Positions 11,674-23,915 of a stretch of 64,000 nucleotides of DNA are shown here, piece by piece. The position numbers and the translations under genes were made by a program. Origin of the DNA: Trichopria drosophilae (taxonomy: Eukaryota > Arthropoda > Insecta > Hymenoptera > Diapriidae). Below the pieces are notes generated by a model. The model was given only the letters and a program-made list of their open reading frames with translations, searched no databases and was not told where the DNA came from. Positions within the stretch are counted from its first letter, which is position 1. Every line of letters starts with the position of its first letter. The stretch spans positions 96,380,501-96,444,500 of the forward strand of contig CM059585.1 of NCBI GenBank assembly GCA_030407085.1, given 5' to 3'.

Positions 11674-12533
11674 TACCTTTCAATCAATTTTAATAACTAT
11701 TAATTACCAAGCAAAAATGTTTATCGCTTTTTCCCATTTCCCTAATTATAGTTTAAGATGAACGGCATACCGAACTTTTATAATAAAACGAATTTTTATA
11801 ACTGAAATTTTTCGAAAATTAGTTCAGTTAGTTTAATTACAGGCACTAGTAGGTCCAAATTAACAGGTTTAATTAGAAAGATAACCTAAATTCTAACGTA
11901 CTGTTATAATAAATGAATAATCTCACCTTATACTTATTAAGAATATTAATTTCATGAAAAACATCAGTTTCCGTCGTTCATTATAATAAAGTAGATAGCA
12001 TCTCAAAAAAAATTAACTATTTCTTTTAAACGCGTTCGAAAACTTCCTTTAATAAGAACTCGTGTTGAATAAGTACAGCTTTTTGACGAGATTTGATGTG
12101 TAATCAATAAAATAGAGCGTAGTAATTCTATTTATCTTAACAATATTGTTCAATAATTTAAATATCCATAATGAACCAAGATCGGTTTATCCATACAAAA
12201 AAAAAGAAGGGACTTACCAGTGCCATTTTTGTATGCGACATTCCACCCAGAAGCTTCACCACGAAGTGATTCATTTGTCAAATTCAATTTGCTTTCAAAA
12301 ATTTTTTTTTTTTTGTAAAATCAATTTAGTAAAATTTTATTAGCTGTGAATTAGTAGGTGGATGTGTACTTTTCACTGAAAAAAAAAATCCACCAAACAA
12401 ACGTCCAGACGGCGAAGCGAAACAAATTCGGTAATTCATATTATTTAATTTTGCATAAATTATAATCAAATCAACAATAAAAAAAATTGTGTCTGTGATC
12501 TTGTACATCCATACGTCCGTTCGTACTTCCCGG

Positions 12534-12613
12534 TTTTTTACTTCCCGAGGGAAGTATTCGATTTTTCCTTATGGCCAGGAGGATAAGCGGCATCTTTTCT
12601 TCCGCTCGCGGGA
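12534..12613. repeat. Left arm of an inverted repeat flanking the zinc-finger exons
   Basis: Contains tacttcccgagggaagta, then ggataagcggcatctttt. The reverse complement lies at 15512-15590. Similarity is high over about 78 bases with a few changes. Confidence 0.75.
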
Positions 12614-12689
12614 TCCACCTTCATAAACTGAAGGTCCCGTCGCGACTTAGTCCAACACGAGTTCAGAAAGGTCGACGTAAGCTAATATT

Positions 12690-12733
12690 TAAAAAAAAAA
12701 AAAAAAAAAAATAAAAAAAAAAAAAAAAAAAAG
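12690..12733. repeat. Poly(A)-rich tract
   Basis: A nearly pure run of A with two T interruptions. It is followed at 12840-12925 by a fragment of the palindromic family (gtcggggtcgaagttttgaa). Confidence 0.8.
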
Positions 12734-13136
12734 TAATAATAATACAGTAATTAGTAAAAGACAATATTGGTAAGATATGCATGACATAGTCCATTACAAT
12801 ACAAGTGCATGAAGTAAGTGTTTTGCAACTATTATTTATTAATACTTCTGCTGGCCTGTCGTCGGGGTCGAAGTTTTGAAAATGCTCATTTTCAACTTTA
12901 CGTCGACCCAGGCCATAGGTCATAGTTGTAAATCATTTTCAATGTTCATACATATAAGTTTCATAAGCGAGCGAAGCTAGCATGGCACCACGCCAACACT
13001 AGTTTTGTCATTGCAATCCGTTTTGCTTTTTTTTATTTTGTTTTGAAATTTATTTTAATTCGTGTGTAACATAATCTTTTTTCCTTTTGCAGCAAAGAAG
13101 CCAATCGATCAATCATCGTTTTTCCAATTTTTACAA

Positions 13137-14758
13137 ATGGCCCAAAATAACAAAAATAATGATTGTTATTATTACTATTACGCCAGCTGCACGAAGGTAA
13201 GTACTCAAAAAAATGTATTTGATTTAATTTCATTACGTGCAAGCAGATAGCACATATTGTAGATTTTGCCGGGTTTTTAAGGTTACATCGGATATGTTTA
13301 CTTTTGAATATAAGTTTGCAGAATTTGTGTTTGATTCATAAAATATTTTCAAGTTACTTTTTATTCAAAAAAAAATTTTTTATTAAATGTTAATATACGT
13401 GTCTTTTGTTAATTTTTAATTGTTTAAGAAACTAACTTTTTTACGATGATTCTGTTAACTTTCTGTACAACAAGTTGCTGTATTGCTCGTGTAACGTTCG
13501 TTATTTATTCTGTTATTAGGAGAACTGCGAATATCGGCACGAGCCGTCTGCATTGGGAAGTGAAACAATGTGCATCTACTGGTTAAGAGGCAATTGTCTT
13601 AATGTCCGTTGCAATTTCCGACACATGGAATTGAACAAAAATCGCAAGACGATTCCGTGCTATTGGGAAAAGCAGCCTACGGGCTGTCTTAGAGTAAATT
13701 GCCCATTTTTCCACAAGCTTCCAAGACCATCATCTACGAAGACGGATGGAACCGCTAAACAAAGAACTCAGTGGTGTAACACAAGTTCTCATTCTCATTC
13801 TCGTAAGTTTGTTTATACTTCGTACGTTTTAGTGTTACCTCGCATATGAAATATGTAGTCTGCTATGTGATTAAAATAAGTATCTATTCTAGTGCCTCAT
13901 TTCGCACAGTATAGGTGTTTGTGACTTACTCTGTTACAATTAAAACAAAATTACTACATTTAACTAATGTGCAAAAGAATGCCTTTAAATATATTAAATC
14001 TCGCCACTATTTACTCTTATGCACTATTACGTTATGGTACAAAAGTTTATCAACGTGCCAGAATTATTTTTAAACGCTTTAAATAATTGGCTTCTGCATG
14101 CCAATAAGAAATAAGCACAAAGCGTACAAAATTTATAAATATTGAGCAAATTTAGTACTTTTATCTCAACAAGAGAGCAAGAGAGAGCAAAAGAGGGAGA
14201 AAAAAAGGACAGATAAAAACGTGTTATGATGTAGTGAGTGTAATATATCGATGTGCAAGCTAATGAAAATTGATACTTTTCCGTGGGTATATTTAGATGT
14301 CACTAAACTTTGATACCTTGAAAAACATAAATAACATTATTTACATTATCATGGAAATTAATACACAAAAAATGTACAATTGTACTGGTCACAGAACATG
14401 AAAATTATGATAAATCGTCCGTGAATCAAGAGAAAACGTAACATGAGACGCAAATTATAGTTAAAAATGCAAATCGATTAATAAACGCAGTCCTTGGATG
14501 GATTTGGTAACTCGAAATCCTTCGTAGGACAGGATAAAAGCGTACGAGGTAACGCATATTATAATTTTACTACGTGAATTGCAGAGGTATTAATCTAGTG
14601 TTCTTATGTTTACAGATACTTACAAGGCCAAACGATTGCCATTGTCTTCTCGACAACGGTTTGCCAAGCCGTTCTCTTCCAGTCGAAGTAAGTTTCATAT
14701 CGACAATAGAGAAACTGTCGAAACCGGACGACATCCAAGACTAGTGATTACAGATTGA
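13137..14758 (+). CDS. CCCH zinc-finger protein, ZC3H11A-like (3 coding exons)
   Basis: Exons join in frame as 13137-13196, 13520-13802 and 14616-14758, giving 161 residues and a TGA stop. Donors are AAG|GTAAGT and C|GTAAGT; acceptors are ttattag and tttacag. The protein starts with a tyrosine-rich first finger (C10-x7-C18-x4-C23-x3-H27). A second (C38, C46, C51, H55) and third (C67, C76, C81, H85) follow, with the linkers IPCYWEKQPTGC and FRHMELNKNR that mark ZC3H11A, a nuclear RNA-binding protein linked to mRNA export in vertebrates. Vertebrate ZC3H11A is far longer, so here only the finger module and a short basic tail are seen. A donor-like GTAAGT at 14688 could splice to cgcag at 15000, giving a slightly shorter end, or further exons could be missed. 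Family call firm, exact end less so. Confidence 0.85.
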
Positions 14759-15031
14759 AGATGATCTTCAACTGCGATCCAGAATCCACCGCGTCCATGA
14801 CTTCGGTGCCGATATTGGATAACGGCTCTTAACGCGTTTAAGGTGATGAACGCCTTCAACCTTTTAGGATAATTAAGGGTGAGCAGTCTGATACCAAAAC
14901 GGCGGACCCAAAATATCCGGGGCAAAATGGCTGCAACAAAAAACTGACATGAATTTTCGTGTGTGATGTTTAATTATATTTGGGCTGGTTTTCTGTCGCA
15001 GTGATATATTTGTAGATTAATCGTCATGTGA

Positions 15032-15037
15032 AATAAA
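15032..15037 (+). terminator. Polyadenylation signal AATAAA
   Basis: A canonical AATAAA lies about 275 bases after the zinc-finger stop, in AT-rich DNA, and is the first clear one downstream. It supports the gene ending at exon 4. Confidence 0.55.
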
Positions 15038-15511
15038 GAAGTAAATCCAATATTGCATTATGTTTATAATTTACAACTATATTTACAATTAATACAATGC
15101 ATATATGACCTATCCTTAACTATTCGATGCTAAGAATATTTAATTATAAACTGTATTGTCAGTCTCCGTGTTTTAATCGAGTATAAACAAGAAATGGATT
15201 TTTTTCCATCTCACAAATGTTTTCGTGCGATATACTCTCCACTGCAATTTAAAAGAGACACATTTTAGTAATTAATGAGATATTTTTCATACAGTGTAAA
15301 ATTGAACTGCTCGAAACGGTAATCAAATCTAATGGACAAAATGACAACAGTCGTTGGTCTATATACATATATACATTATTTATCAATCTCTGGTAGAAAT
15401 TCTGCCCATTTTCATTGGGTTCAGTTTATTTTCAGGGCATGTTACTGGTTTAGAATACATTTTAGATAAAATTACATTTTCTTCATACCGGTAGGAAAGC
15501 AGCAACTTTCC

Positions 15512-15590
15512 TCCCGCAAGCAGAAGGAAAGATGCCGCTTATCCTCCCGGCCATAAAGAAAAATCGTATACTTCCCTCGGGAAGTAAAAA
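15512..15590. repeat. Right arm of the inverted repeat flanking the zinc-finger exons
   Basis: Reverse complement of 12534-12613: gatgccgcttatcc, then tacttccctcgggaagta. It is followed by a small hairpin (15592-15666) made of aagaatgcctc and its inverse. Confidence 0.75.
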
Positions 15591-15689
15591 AAGAATGCCT
15601 CGGACTGCCTGTTTCTCACCCTCGGCTTCGCCTCGGGTAAAAATTACACGCAGTCTGAGACATTCTTTATTTTACCTCCCTCGTTGAGT

Positions 15690-16400
15690 AATTTACTATT
15701 ATGTACGTCTTTTCGGTGCGTAAAGTAAACTCGTGCGTAAAGTAAACTTTACGCACTCGATTATATTTTACGCACGGAAAAGCCGTACGTAAACAATATT
15801 TCGGGATACGTGTGTATGTGTAAAGTTCTTTACACATACGCACTTGTATCGAAAAGTACTATTTTGATATAGTATGCGTAAAGTTCGACTTTACGCACCT
15901 TTTTCCGTGCGTAAAGGGCGACTTTACGGATGAGTGCTGACCGATGGACCCGAGTGGCTGGCGAAGCCGGAAAAAGGCGCACGAACTTTACGCATACATA
16001 TATCAAAAAATATTGTTCGATATTCGGGCGTAAGAATTCAACTTTACGCACCGCCCTATCTAAATCCCATGTTAAATTCGGTGCGTAAAGTTGAACTTTA
16101 CACCCTTGCATCGAAAACTACTATTTCGATATACTATCCGTAAAATACGATTTTACGCACTACTGCTGACCGGGGCTCTCTCGTGCTGCCCGGCTGTGCC
16201 TGGCACTCGCGTGCCACGGTCATCACACGTGCGTAACATCATATTTGACCCACAAAAAACGGCGCACAAATTTTACTCATAGTAAATCGAAAAATAACGT
16301 TCGACACGCGTGCGTAAGAATTCGATTTTACGCACCGGCCTATCTAATCGCATGTTAAATACGGTGCGTAAAATCGTATTTTACGCACTAGTATCGAAAA
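15690..16400. repeat. Cluster of GTGCGTAAA / TTTACGCAC motifs
   Basis: More than a dozen copies of gtgcgtaaa or its inverse occur, spaced irregularly and in both orientations, with taaagttgaactttac-type small palindromes. The segment 16128-16300 (gctgaccggggctctctcg ... aaaacggcgcacaaa) recurs almost unchanged at 22134-22300, so at least part of the cluster is mobile. Confidence 0.7.
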
Positions 16401-16440
16401 ATACTATTTTTTCTTAAGTTTTTCTCACACGATTACACAA

Positions 16441-17735
16441 CCGATTGGGGATACTCGGCAAATTAAGTCGGCAGTAGACACAAGAAGGGTGCCTTTAGGC
16501 TATCATGCACAAGCCCTTCGCAAATGGCGACCAATGTGTTAATAGCATCCGGTTAGTTTAATCTAAGCACCGGACAAGTGCAGCTTAGATAGCGTATTTT
16601 CTTTGATTAAAGGTAACGATTAAACTTTTGCAATCCTGTTCACCTGGTGCACGTATTTTAGCTAATAACACGAAAAGGTACGTAGCTTACTACTTAGATA
16701 TCGTCCCCGCTTATACAGCACTATACATGTATTCTTTTAACATTTTTATCATCAAAGATTGCCACTACTGTTGCACTGAAGCAATTCGAAGGTCAAATTA
16801 AAGGAATTCATTGAACTCTGAAAGCGTGATTAAGACTTAGAGGGGCTAAGTGGTAACAATTATTGAAATAATAATAAAATATTAAGTTTGTATTCGATTC
16901 TATACTTTACTCTATGTAATAACTTATTCAAGACCATTAAAAAGCTATCAATTTAGAATTCCTATTGGTTTCACTTAATATTTTTAATCTTGGTGCGCAG
17001 CGCGGGCACCGTTTTAATTCTTTCTTTATTTTATATGGAATCATTATACTTGCAAAGGGAAAAAGTTAGGTATAGATATTAACTTTACAGTGGTAGGTCG
17101 ATCATGAAAATTGAATGATCCGATGGAAAGTTATGGATAAATAAACAATACCCGCTGCACAACAGATGCGTTTACCCTGTCATTTCTTTATCGAAATGAT
17201 AAGATCAACAGTCATTGAAAACGCCTCTAAAAAAATCATAGTGTACCAAGAATCCCAGTAGTGTAGTAGAATCCAGAATGCGACAAAGCTCTAAGTTAAA
17301 AAAAAATAGTTTTCAAAAAGTGATAATACTCTAAACCCATCAATGATATCGCTTTTCAAAAATAAGTTGCTCTCGTAAGAAGAACCCGCAAACGGATAAC
17401 GTTACATTGCCTGGAAATAAAAGTTCCTTGGGATAATCGTTGCCCTAACCAATTCGTCTTTCCGTGCGGACGTAATATGCCAGTTATTCATGAATTTTCA
17501 TTTTTGGATTTCGATAGATTGTCGAAAAAAATTCTTGTCCAACGAAACTACACTGAGAGATGTTAGTTCACATTTAACCACTTCAGTGTGGTAGCTGTTT
17601 AAAAAAAAGGTGCCAGAAGTGGTACAGCCCTGTACTTAAGATATCGAAAAACGGTGAAACATGGGTTCCATTTTTTCCTAAAATATATCATATAACATTT
17701 AATTAATCATTTAAAAAATCAAGTAATATTTCACA
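16441..17735. other. Spacer, nothing recognised
   Basis: No coding signal. 16440-16660 is less AT-rich than its surroundings but has no long frame or RNA fold that I recognise. The remainder is ordinary AT-rich DNA. Confidence 0.45.
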
Positions 17736-17737
17736 TT

Positions 17738-18255
17738 TATGTCGGCCATCTTGGATCCACCATTTTGAATTTACAAAATCTGACTTCAAATTCGTAATCA
17801 GCGACCCCAAAAAATTCCCGAGTACCAACTTTCCTCAAAATCAAGTAAATTTTTTACATTTATGTCGGCCATCTTGGAACCGACATTTTGAATTTTCAAA
17901 ATCTATTTTCAGATTTATAATCAGCGGCCCCGAAAACCCCCGAGATCCCAGTTTGATAAAGTTTGGGTAATTTTTCGCATTTCGGTTGGCCATCTTGCAT
18001 CCGCCATTGTGAATTTTCAAAATCTAACTTCATATTCGTAATCAGCGACCCCGAAAACCCCTGAGTAACAATTTTCAACTGTTTTCCGTATAAAGAAAAA
18101 TGTGCGCCGCACATTTTAATAAATTTAGCAAATTTACAGCAGCCATATTGGATCCGCCATTTTGAATTTTCTCATTTTAACGACAGATTCGGATTCAGCG
18201 ACCCAAAATATCTTGGTATACGAAGTTTCATGCAAATTCATTAAGAATTGAAAAA
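17738..18255. repeat. ~125-bp tandem repeat, about 4 units
   Basis: Each unit carries tcggccatcttggatcc, gccattttgaattt, aaaatct(g/a)actt, attcgtaatcagcgacccc and cccgagta. Units start near 17740, 17865, 17988 and 18140. The same phrase is found once in the 3' non-coding end of the LINE at 2210-2330, and weakly at 28970 and 48650. Confidence 0.75.
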
Positions 18256-18680
18256 GTTATTGCAAAATGTACATATATGATCCATTACCATTGAAGTGGT
18301 TAATGTAATAGCTTCATAGTAAAGCTAACAGAATTGAGATTTTGATCTTAAGATAAGATACTCTATCCTGAAATTACCGTAATTTGAGATTCGGTTAAAT
18401 TTGTTATGTTAATAGTTAATATAAGAATTTTAAATATTAATTTTGGCATTGTTATGTGCCACATTTACACGCTTAAAGTTTCACCGAAACAGAGATAAAC
18501 ATACACACGCGCAGTATTATATCTAACAATATACATTCGACGATCTAGCATAAAAAAAGAAAATGTAAAATGCAACTTTCTAATTACAAAACCTCTTCAG
18601 AGGTTGAAAAAGCTTCAGCAGAAAAAGCAATAAACTGGAAATGTCTACGTCATCTACCAGAGTGTACGACAAAAAATATT

Positions 18681-18870
18681 GAGGTATTTAAAGCTACGAA
18701 GCCAAAGTCATCAAAACCAAACCAAACCGGGTGGGAAATTTGTTAAGTTTTAAATATAGGAGAAACAATATCGTCACTAGGGCAACAAATTAGCAAAAAA
18801 AATGCAACAAATGTCCCACCCAGTTTGGTTTGGTTTAGATGACTTTGGCTTTGTAGCTTTAAGTACCTCT
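18681..18870. mobile_element. ~190-bp hairpin MITE
   Basis: The arms are near-perfect complements: gaggtatttaaagctacga, gccaaagtcatc and accaaaccaaac on the left, and their inverses on the right, with a 60-base loop. aatat/atatt sits at the two borders and may be a short duplication. No gene is seen in the following 18871-19560. Confidence 0.75.
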
Positions 18871-19579
18871 AATATTGGTTATTTTTTATAATCGCGTACT
18901 AAATTCCAATACTGTTGTAATATTTTGTCGCGATTATATGCGTATATTTTACATCCCGATATTTAGATATTGTTGAATTCAACTATTTTTATCAAATCAA
19001 ATATCCCAAAGAACTTACACCGAACCATAAATCGCTTATTGGCTGGACTTCCATATTGTTGTCTGTGATCTACAAAAATGATAGCAGTATTATACCAATA
19101 TTGGAGCAGTATAATTATTAACAAATGCCACCACTGATGCGACCATCCAACATAATCCACAAACCCTGAAAACGTAAATAACTTTTAATAACTATATAAC
19201 AAGTCCTATTTATATTTAGCTATTCTTAAGAACATTAGTGTTAAATACACGTGTTTCAAAATATACGTATCATTCTTTCCGTAAATCCATGCTATTATTA
19301 CTCTAATAAGAAAACAGTGTATACAAAAATTAAGTGCACTTTTCGGTGAAAAGTTTAAGTTCCCTTTCTGATTTGTTTTTATTAGCAAATCAAGGAAAAA
19401 TAGACTTTTTTTCAACAATTTTAGTCGTTCCTGGAAAATTTAGGTGATTACAATGTGGAACAGGGCGAAATATTTCACCAAGATCTTAGTAAAATGGGGT
19501 GTCGCTATCAAGGCAGATGATATGTAAATACCTTAGCCGATTACTGCGGTCTTTAATACAAGATTTATATTTGCTCACA

Positions 19580-21735
19580 TTTAATAACAAAATTGTGTGA
19601 TATCTTTCACAGCCCTTCACATAAATAATATACGCACGGCTTATGAAAGTACGTCGCTGTGACTTAATATTAATAGTATCCGGGCTCCCGAAAACTCCAA
19701 ACCAGGATCTTATATCTTATTGCAATTGCGCCAAAATTGCAAGTACACTTGATGTTATCATGGACGTCAAAGATGTCATTGCAGCTTATCGTATTCCGCG
19801 GTTGGCTACTACTACCACATTATCTGCATCATTGAAGTCTACTAAATAGTCTTGCACACCGTTTTATACTCTGATGAGTTGTTAGTTGCCTCTTTACTGA
19901 AATCCCGCGTATTTGTAAACGAATCTCTTCCAAGCGTACATTAAGTATTTTGAAAAATGCACGCGGCTTGGAAAAAAACGACCACAATAAACGTCTTTAT
20001 GTCTATCGCGGAATTGTTAATTTTCGACCTATGTCTGGATTTTGCCATTACTTGCGAAGATAAGCTCAAACAGCTCACCAAATTAACGACTATCTCGTAG
20101 TCTTTTGATAGGTGCGTCTAATGCTACATGTTCCACCCATCGTCGGTTAAGATCTTGTGCCTTTATGAAATTATGCCACTTAAATGTACCGTCTGTTGGT
20201 GCCACAAATAAATTCAACCATTTCAAATCTTATTACGCTGAACATTTTTATCCTGTCATACTACTAACCATGGTTTCATACGTCTTCCCTCGACGATCAG
20301 TTTAGGCTTATGAATTACTAGCTTATCCGTAATGATCGTATACACAAGAAATGTGCGGTGTAGCAATGCACATACACAGAACGATTAAATATAAAATTCT
20401 CGCTATGTGTTGTCTGTATACCAACCAAGAAAGCATTATTAGATTAACTTTCCAAAGATATTTTTGCAATTATTCCAACATTATTATCATGGGTGATTTT
20501 CTTACCCACCTAAATAGAGACTACTCTGATTCTGCATATCTCAGACATCTTGCAACTGCGAATGACCTACAAATTGTAAGTTACTAGCCCATGAATCACA
20601 CAGTCCATAATTAATATAATTCTTCCCAACATAATCTCGAATTTATCTATGGCCACGATTTAATAGATACCTAATACAAAGTCGAGGCGAACGTTTCAGA
20701 CCATCACCCATATCATGTCGCGACTTCAGGTTCTTTAATCGTTCTCTGCTGCTCAATGATCTACAAGAATGGAATTGGAGCAAGTTCGCCGTCCCCTGTC
20801 CAGGGTCCAATGTTCACTTGCTCGCAAACACACTTGATAAATATTTACTTGATTGTTTTAACATACTATTTTACTATCCTCGATATTGATTCCATTCCTC
20901 CAATAGTTATCAATAACACCACCTTACCATATGTAGAATCTGCCAAATATTTGGGCCTTAAAATGGACTGTATTCTATCTTAGAAGAAACATCTTCCCCA
21001 ACTATCTAAATGAGTGTTCGTTACCTCATGTCAACTTTGCCAAAACCGAGTGCTGTTATTTGTTGGTGTCCATGAAACACTGGTAAAAACACTGGTTTTG
21101 CCCAACCTCGTCTATCGTTATGCTGTATATAACGACATCAACATCTTGCAGAAAATCAAAGTACAAAGGATTGTCATTGCGGGCATTCGATTTATCTGCG
21201 CCGAGATGAGCATATTACACCGTACCGTGAAAAACTACATTGGCTCACAACCTTATCACGTCAGCTATATTTTATACACTGTAAAAAATTTCTGTGTAAT
21301 TTTACCACTCTTAGCGTGGGCAATTTTGTAACCAACGCTGAACGTAGGGTTTTCACAAGTTTCGGTTAGAAAATTTACCACATGCAGCGTAGGGTTTTTA
21401 CAGTGACAATATGTAAACCATGTAAATACCTACGCTACAAGTGGTAAATTTACCAACTTAAACTTGTAAAAACCCTACGTTCAACGTTGGTTACAAAATT
21501 GCCGACGCTGAGAGTGGCAAATTTACACAGAATTACAAAATAAAAAATTAAGTCACCAATCGAACAACAATACCCAGTTCCACCTCCCAGTCTTGGGTGG
21601 AGTGATTTTCTCATTCTTTTACAAATAACATCGAAAAGACTCTGGAATGCTTTGCTTCCCAACATCCATGCAAGCAACCCTGTAGGATTAATCAAATCAA
21701 AGGAAATCTATCGTTTTTGCTACTATCCAACCTGT
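19580..21735 (+). pseudogene. Internally deleted LINE relic
   Basis: Pieces in correct order but different frames: an ORF1-like segment (19643-19849, LILIVSGLPKTPNQDLI and DVIAAYRIPR); the endonuclease start (20165-20240, CHLNVPSVGATNKFNHF); KCGGVAMHI near 20350; MGDFLTHLNRDY at 20490; the endonuclease end VSDHHPYHV near 20695. A jump then leads straight to the reverse transcriptase thumb (20905-20980, LPYVESAKYLGLKMD), so the catalytic core is deleted. The C-terminal LWNALLPNIHASN block is at 21640-21680, beyond an inserted MITE. Many stops and shifts mean the copy is old. Confidence 0.8.
21277..21545. mobile_element. CACTGTAAAAAA-family hairpin inserted in the LINE
   Basis: Begins TA|CACTGTAAAAAATTTCTGTG. 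Arms with gtaaccaacgctgaacgtag and its inverse, and an inner pair around tttaccac..gcgtagg, meet at about 21400. The right end is degraded (acacagaattacaaaataaa), so its last bases and the second TA cannot be fixed. It splits the C-terminal part of the LINE, dating it after the LINE. Confidence 0.75.
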
Positions 21736-21934
21736 TAAAAGTAAAGAAAATTAACACAAAAAATATAGTCGAATAATATTTCTGTAGTAGAAGGGGGTCC
21801 CTCCCAGTTCCATGATGTGCGTTGGTCTTGCTAGCGCCCGGCAATGTGCAGTCAGAGCTGGGACGCCAGGGGGTTCACATCGCAACTTGGTGAGTTAATG
21901 ACATACGTATAATTAAACCATTGTTCCCTTACAT

Positions 21935-23075
21935 GGGAGGTGTTTCAACCAGAGCACCCACGCTTTTTCACAGCGCCCTGCGGGGCTCGTATAGGTGGTA
22001 ATGACTAATAAATTACTTCTCCTTACAATAATGTAATGTTCCCTCGCGTGCGAGGTATCTCAACCTGAGCACCCAGGATTTTGCACAGTGCCGTGCCGGG
22101 CTGATATATACGATAATAAGTAATAAATTACTTTTCGATATACTATGCGTAAAATACGATTTTACGCACTACTGCTGACCGGGGCTCTCTCGTGCTGCCC
22201 GGCTGTGCTGGGCACTCGTGCGCCGCGGTCATCACACGTAACATCATATTTGACCCACAAAAAACGGCGCACAAATTTTACGCATAGTATATCGAAAAAT
22301 ATCGTTCGACACGCATGCGTAGGAATTCGACTTTACACACCGGCCTATTTAATCACATGTATCGAAAAATACTACTTCCTTACAGCAGTTTAACCTTCCT
22401 GTGCACCAGTTTTTCTTTTCCCATAAGGGAACAATGTAGTTTGGACGAGTATACTGGTCCTGGCGCACAGGGGGTTAATTTTCCCTCACATGGGAGGTGT
22501 CTCAATCGGAGCACCCACGCTTTTGCTCACCGCCCTGCCGGGCTATTATATAATGTTTGTTGAGTAATAAACTACATGTCCTTGGGGTCATTGAATGTTC
22601 CCTTACATAGGAGGTGACTCAACCGGAGCACCCACGCCTTGGCATATTACCCTGTCAGGCTTAATAGCAAATCACAATAATAGATTAATTATGGTTAATT
22701 ATCTCCTGTCGCCGTTCCCTGAAATGGCAGGTGGCTAGCCTAGCGCACCCACGCCAGTGTATGTTGTGCTTTATTCTTTAGTCCTTTAAGTCAATGGTCC
22801 CTAAAATGGGAGATGTCTCTCTACGAGCATCCACGCGCATGTTTTCGGCCCTTCCGGGCTGGTATACGTATAGTGTCTATGCACGAAAGGAATGTATATT
22901 ATTGGATATGAAATATGTTGGTCCCTGCAATTGGAGGCGTCTGCTACTGCAGCGCTACCGTTTTAGTCGAAGGAGATCTTGACCCCAGCAATGGGAAGCG
23001 TCTGCTACCGCAGCGCTACCGCCTTAGTCGAGGAAGTTCTTGGCCCCTGCAATAGGAGGCGTCTGCTATTACATG
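21935..23075 (+). repeat. Diverged ~60-115-bp tandem array, about 9 units
   Basis: Units begin with gttccct(t/c)acatgggaggtg-like sequence and most continue ctcaaccggagcacccacgc, then gccctgccgggct. Starts are near 21940, 22038, 22480, 22597, 22705, 22797, 22920, 22980 and 23040. The last three are short (~60 bases) with gcgtctgctac.gcagcgctacc. Much more GC-rich than its surroundings. A different element (22134-22390) interrupts it. Confidence 0.75.
22134..22390. mobile_element. Copy of the GTGCGTAAA-type element inside the array
   Basis: Nearly identical to 16128-16390: tactatgcgtaaaatacgat, gctgaccggggctctctcg, a cgcaccggcct segment, and tatcgaaaaatacta at the end. It sits between units of the 21.9-23.1 kb array whose flanks match (taataaattactttt before it). 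The right limit is approximate. Confidence 0.7.
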
Positions 23076-23883
23076 TCGGTTGTAGCATCAGAACGGTGCA
23101 AGTATGAGAAAACAACCCGCTGCTGGAAGTCATCTTACGAGCCACTACCATACGATACCTCAATCGGATATTACCACTTCCCCCCTGTCAAGCAGTATGG
23201 CCACTAGGAAAGAGATTCAATGGCATTCAATTCCACTGGTTTATCTGACGACCTAGGCTAATACAAGCCATGATATAAGAAACAAAGTATACCAAAGACC
23301 GAGTGCGCAGTAGGCTGCTGGTGAATATAACCAATCGCAGATTTCGAGAAAACATAAAATTCCCATTCTCGAACTCTGCAATTGGTTGAAAACAGGAAAA
23401 CCATTCCCTGGCATGCGCTTTAATATACCTTGTTACTTATACCATCATGTAAGCTTGCCGCGTCCCCCTTATGTCATGATCGTATGATCACCATCCTAAG
23501 CACCAAATTCAAGAATGGTGCAACAACCTCGCCAGGTATACTTTTCTTCTCCTTTGTTATATTTCTTGATGTGCATTTCTTGTCTTGTTTTACCACAACC
23601 CACTGTTCAATATTGCTCGAGGTAATGGTAAGCTGCACTATACAAGTGCTATTGTTATTGTTATTATTATCATTTTAATAATAACTTAAACAACATTGGT
23701 TTCTTATGTCGCTCAATCTGTTCGAAAAATGAGAAATTTTGTTGCTTAAATCTCTACCAGATTAGCGTGAAATGTCACTGCAACCACGCCTCAAACCATG
23801 AGGTAATGTGATTGCAGTGTCGGTACTGAGTTCAATGCTTGTTTATTATTATTAATCTTGTGTTTTATTAATGTTTATTAATC

Positions 23884-23915
<32 letters not shown>

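Noticed and set aside
12146..12343. Possible C2H2 zinc finger (YQCHFC ... HHEVIH)
   Set aside because: Spacing between the second Cys and the histidines does not fit C2H2 fingers, and the frame ends in low-complexity phenylalanine.
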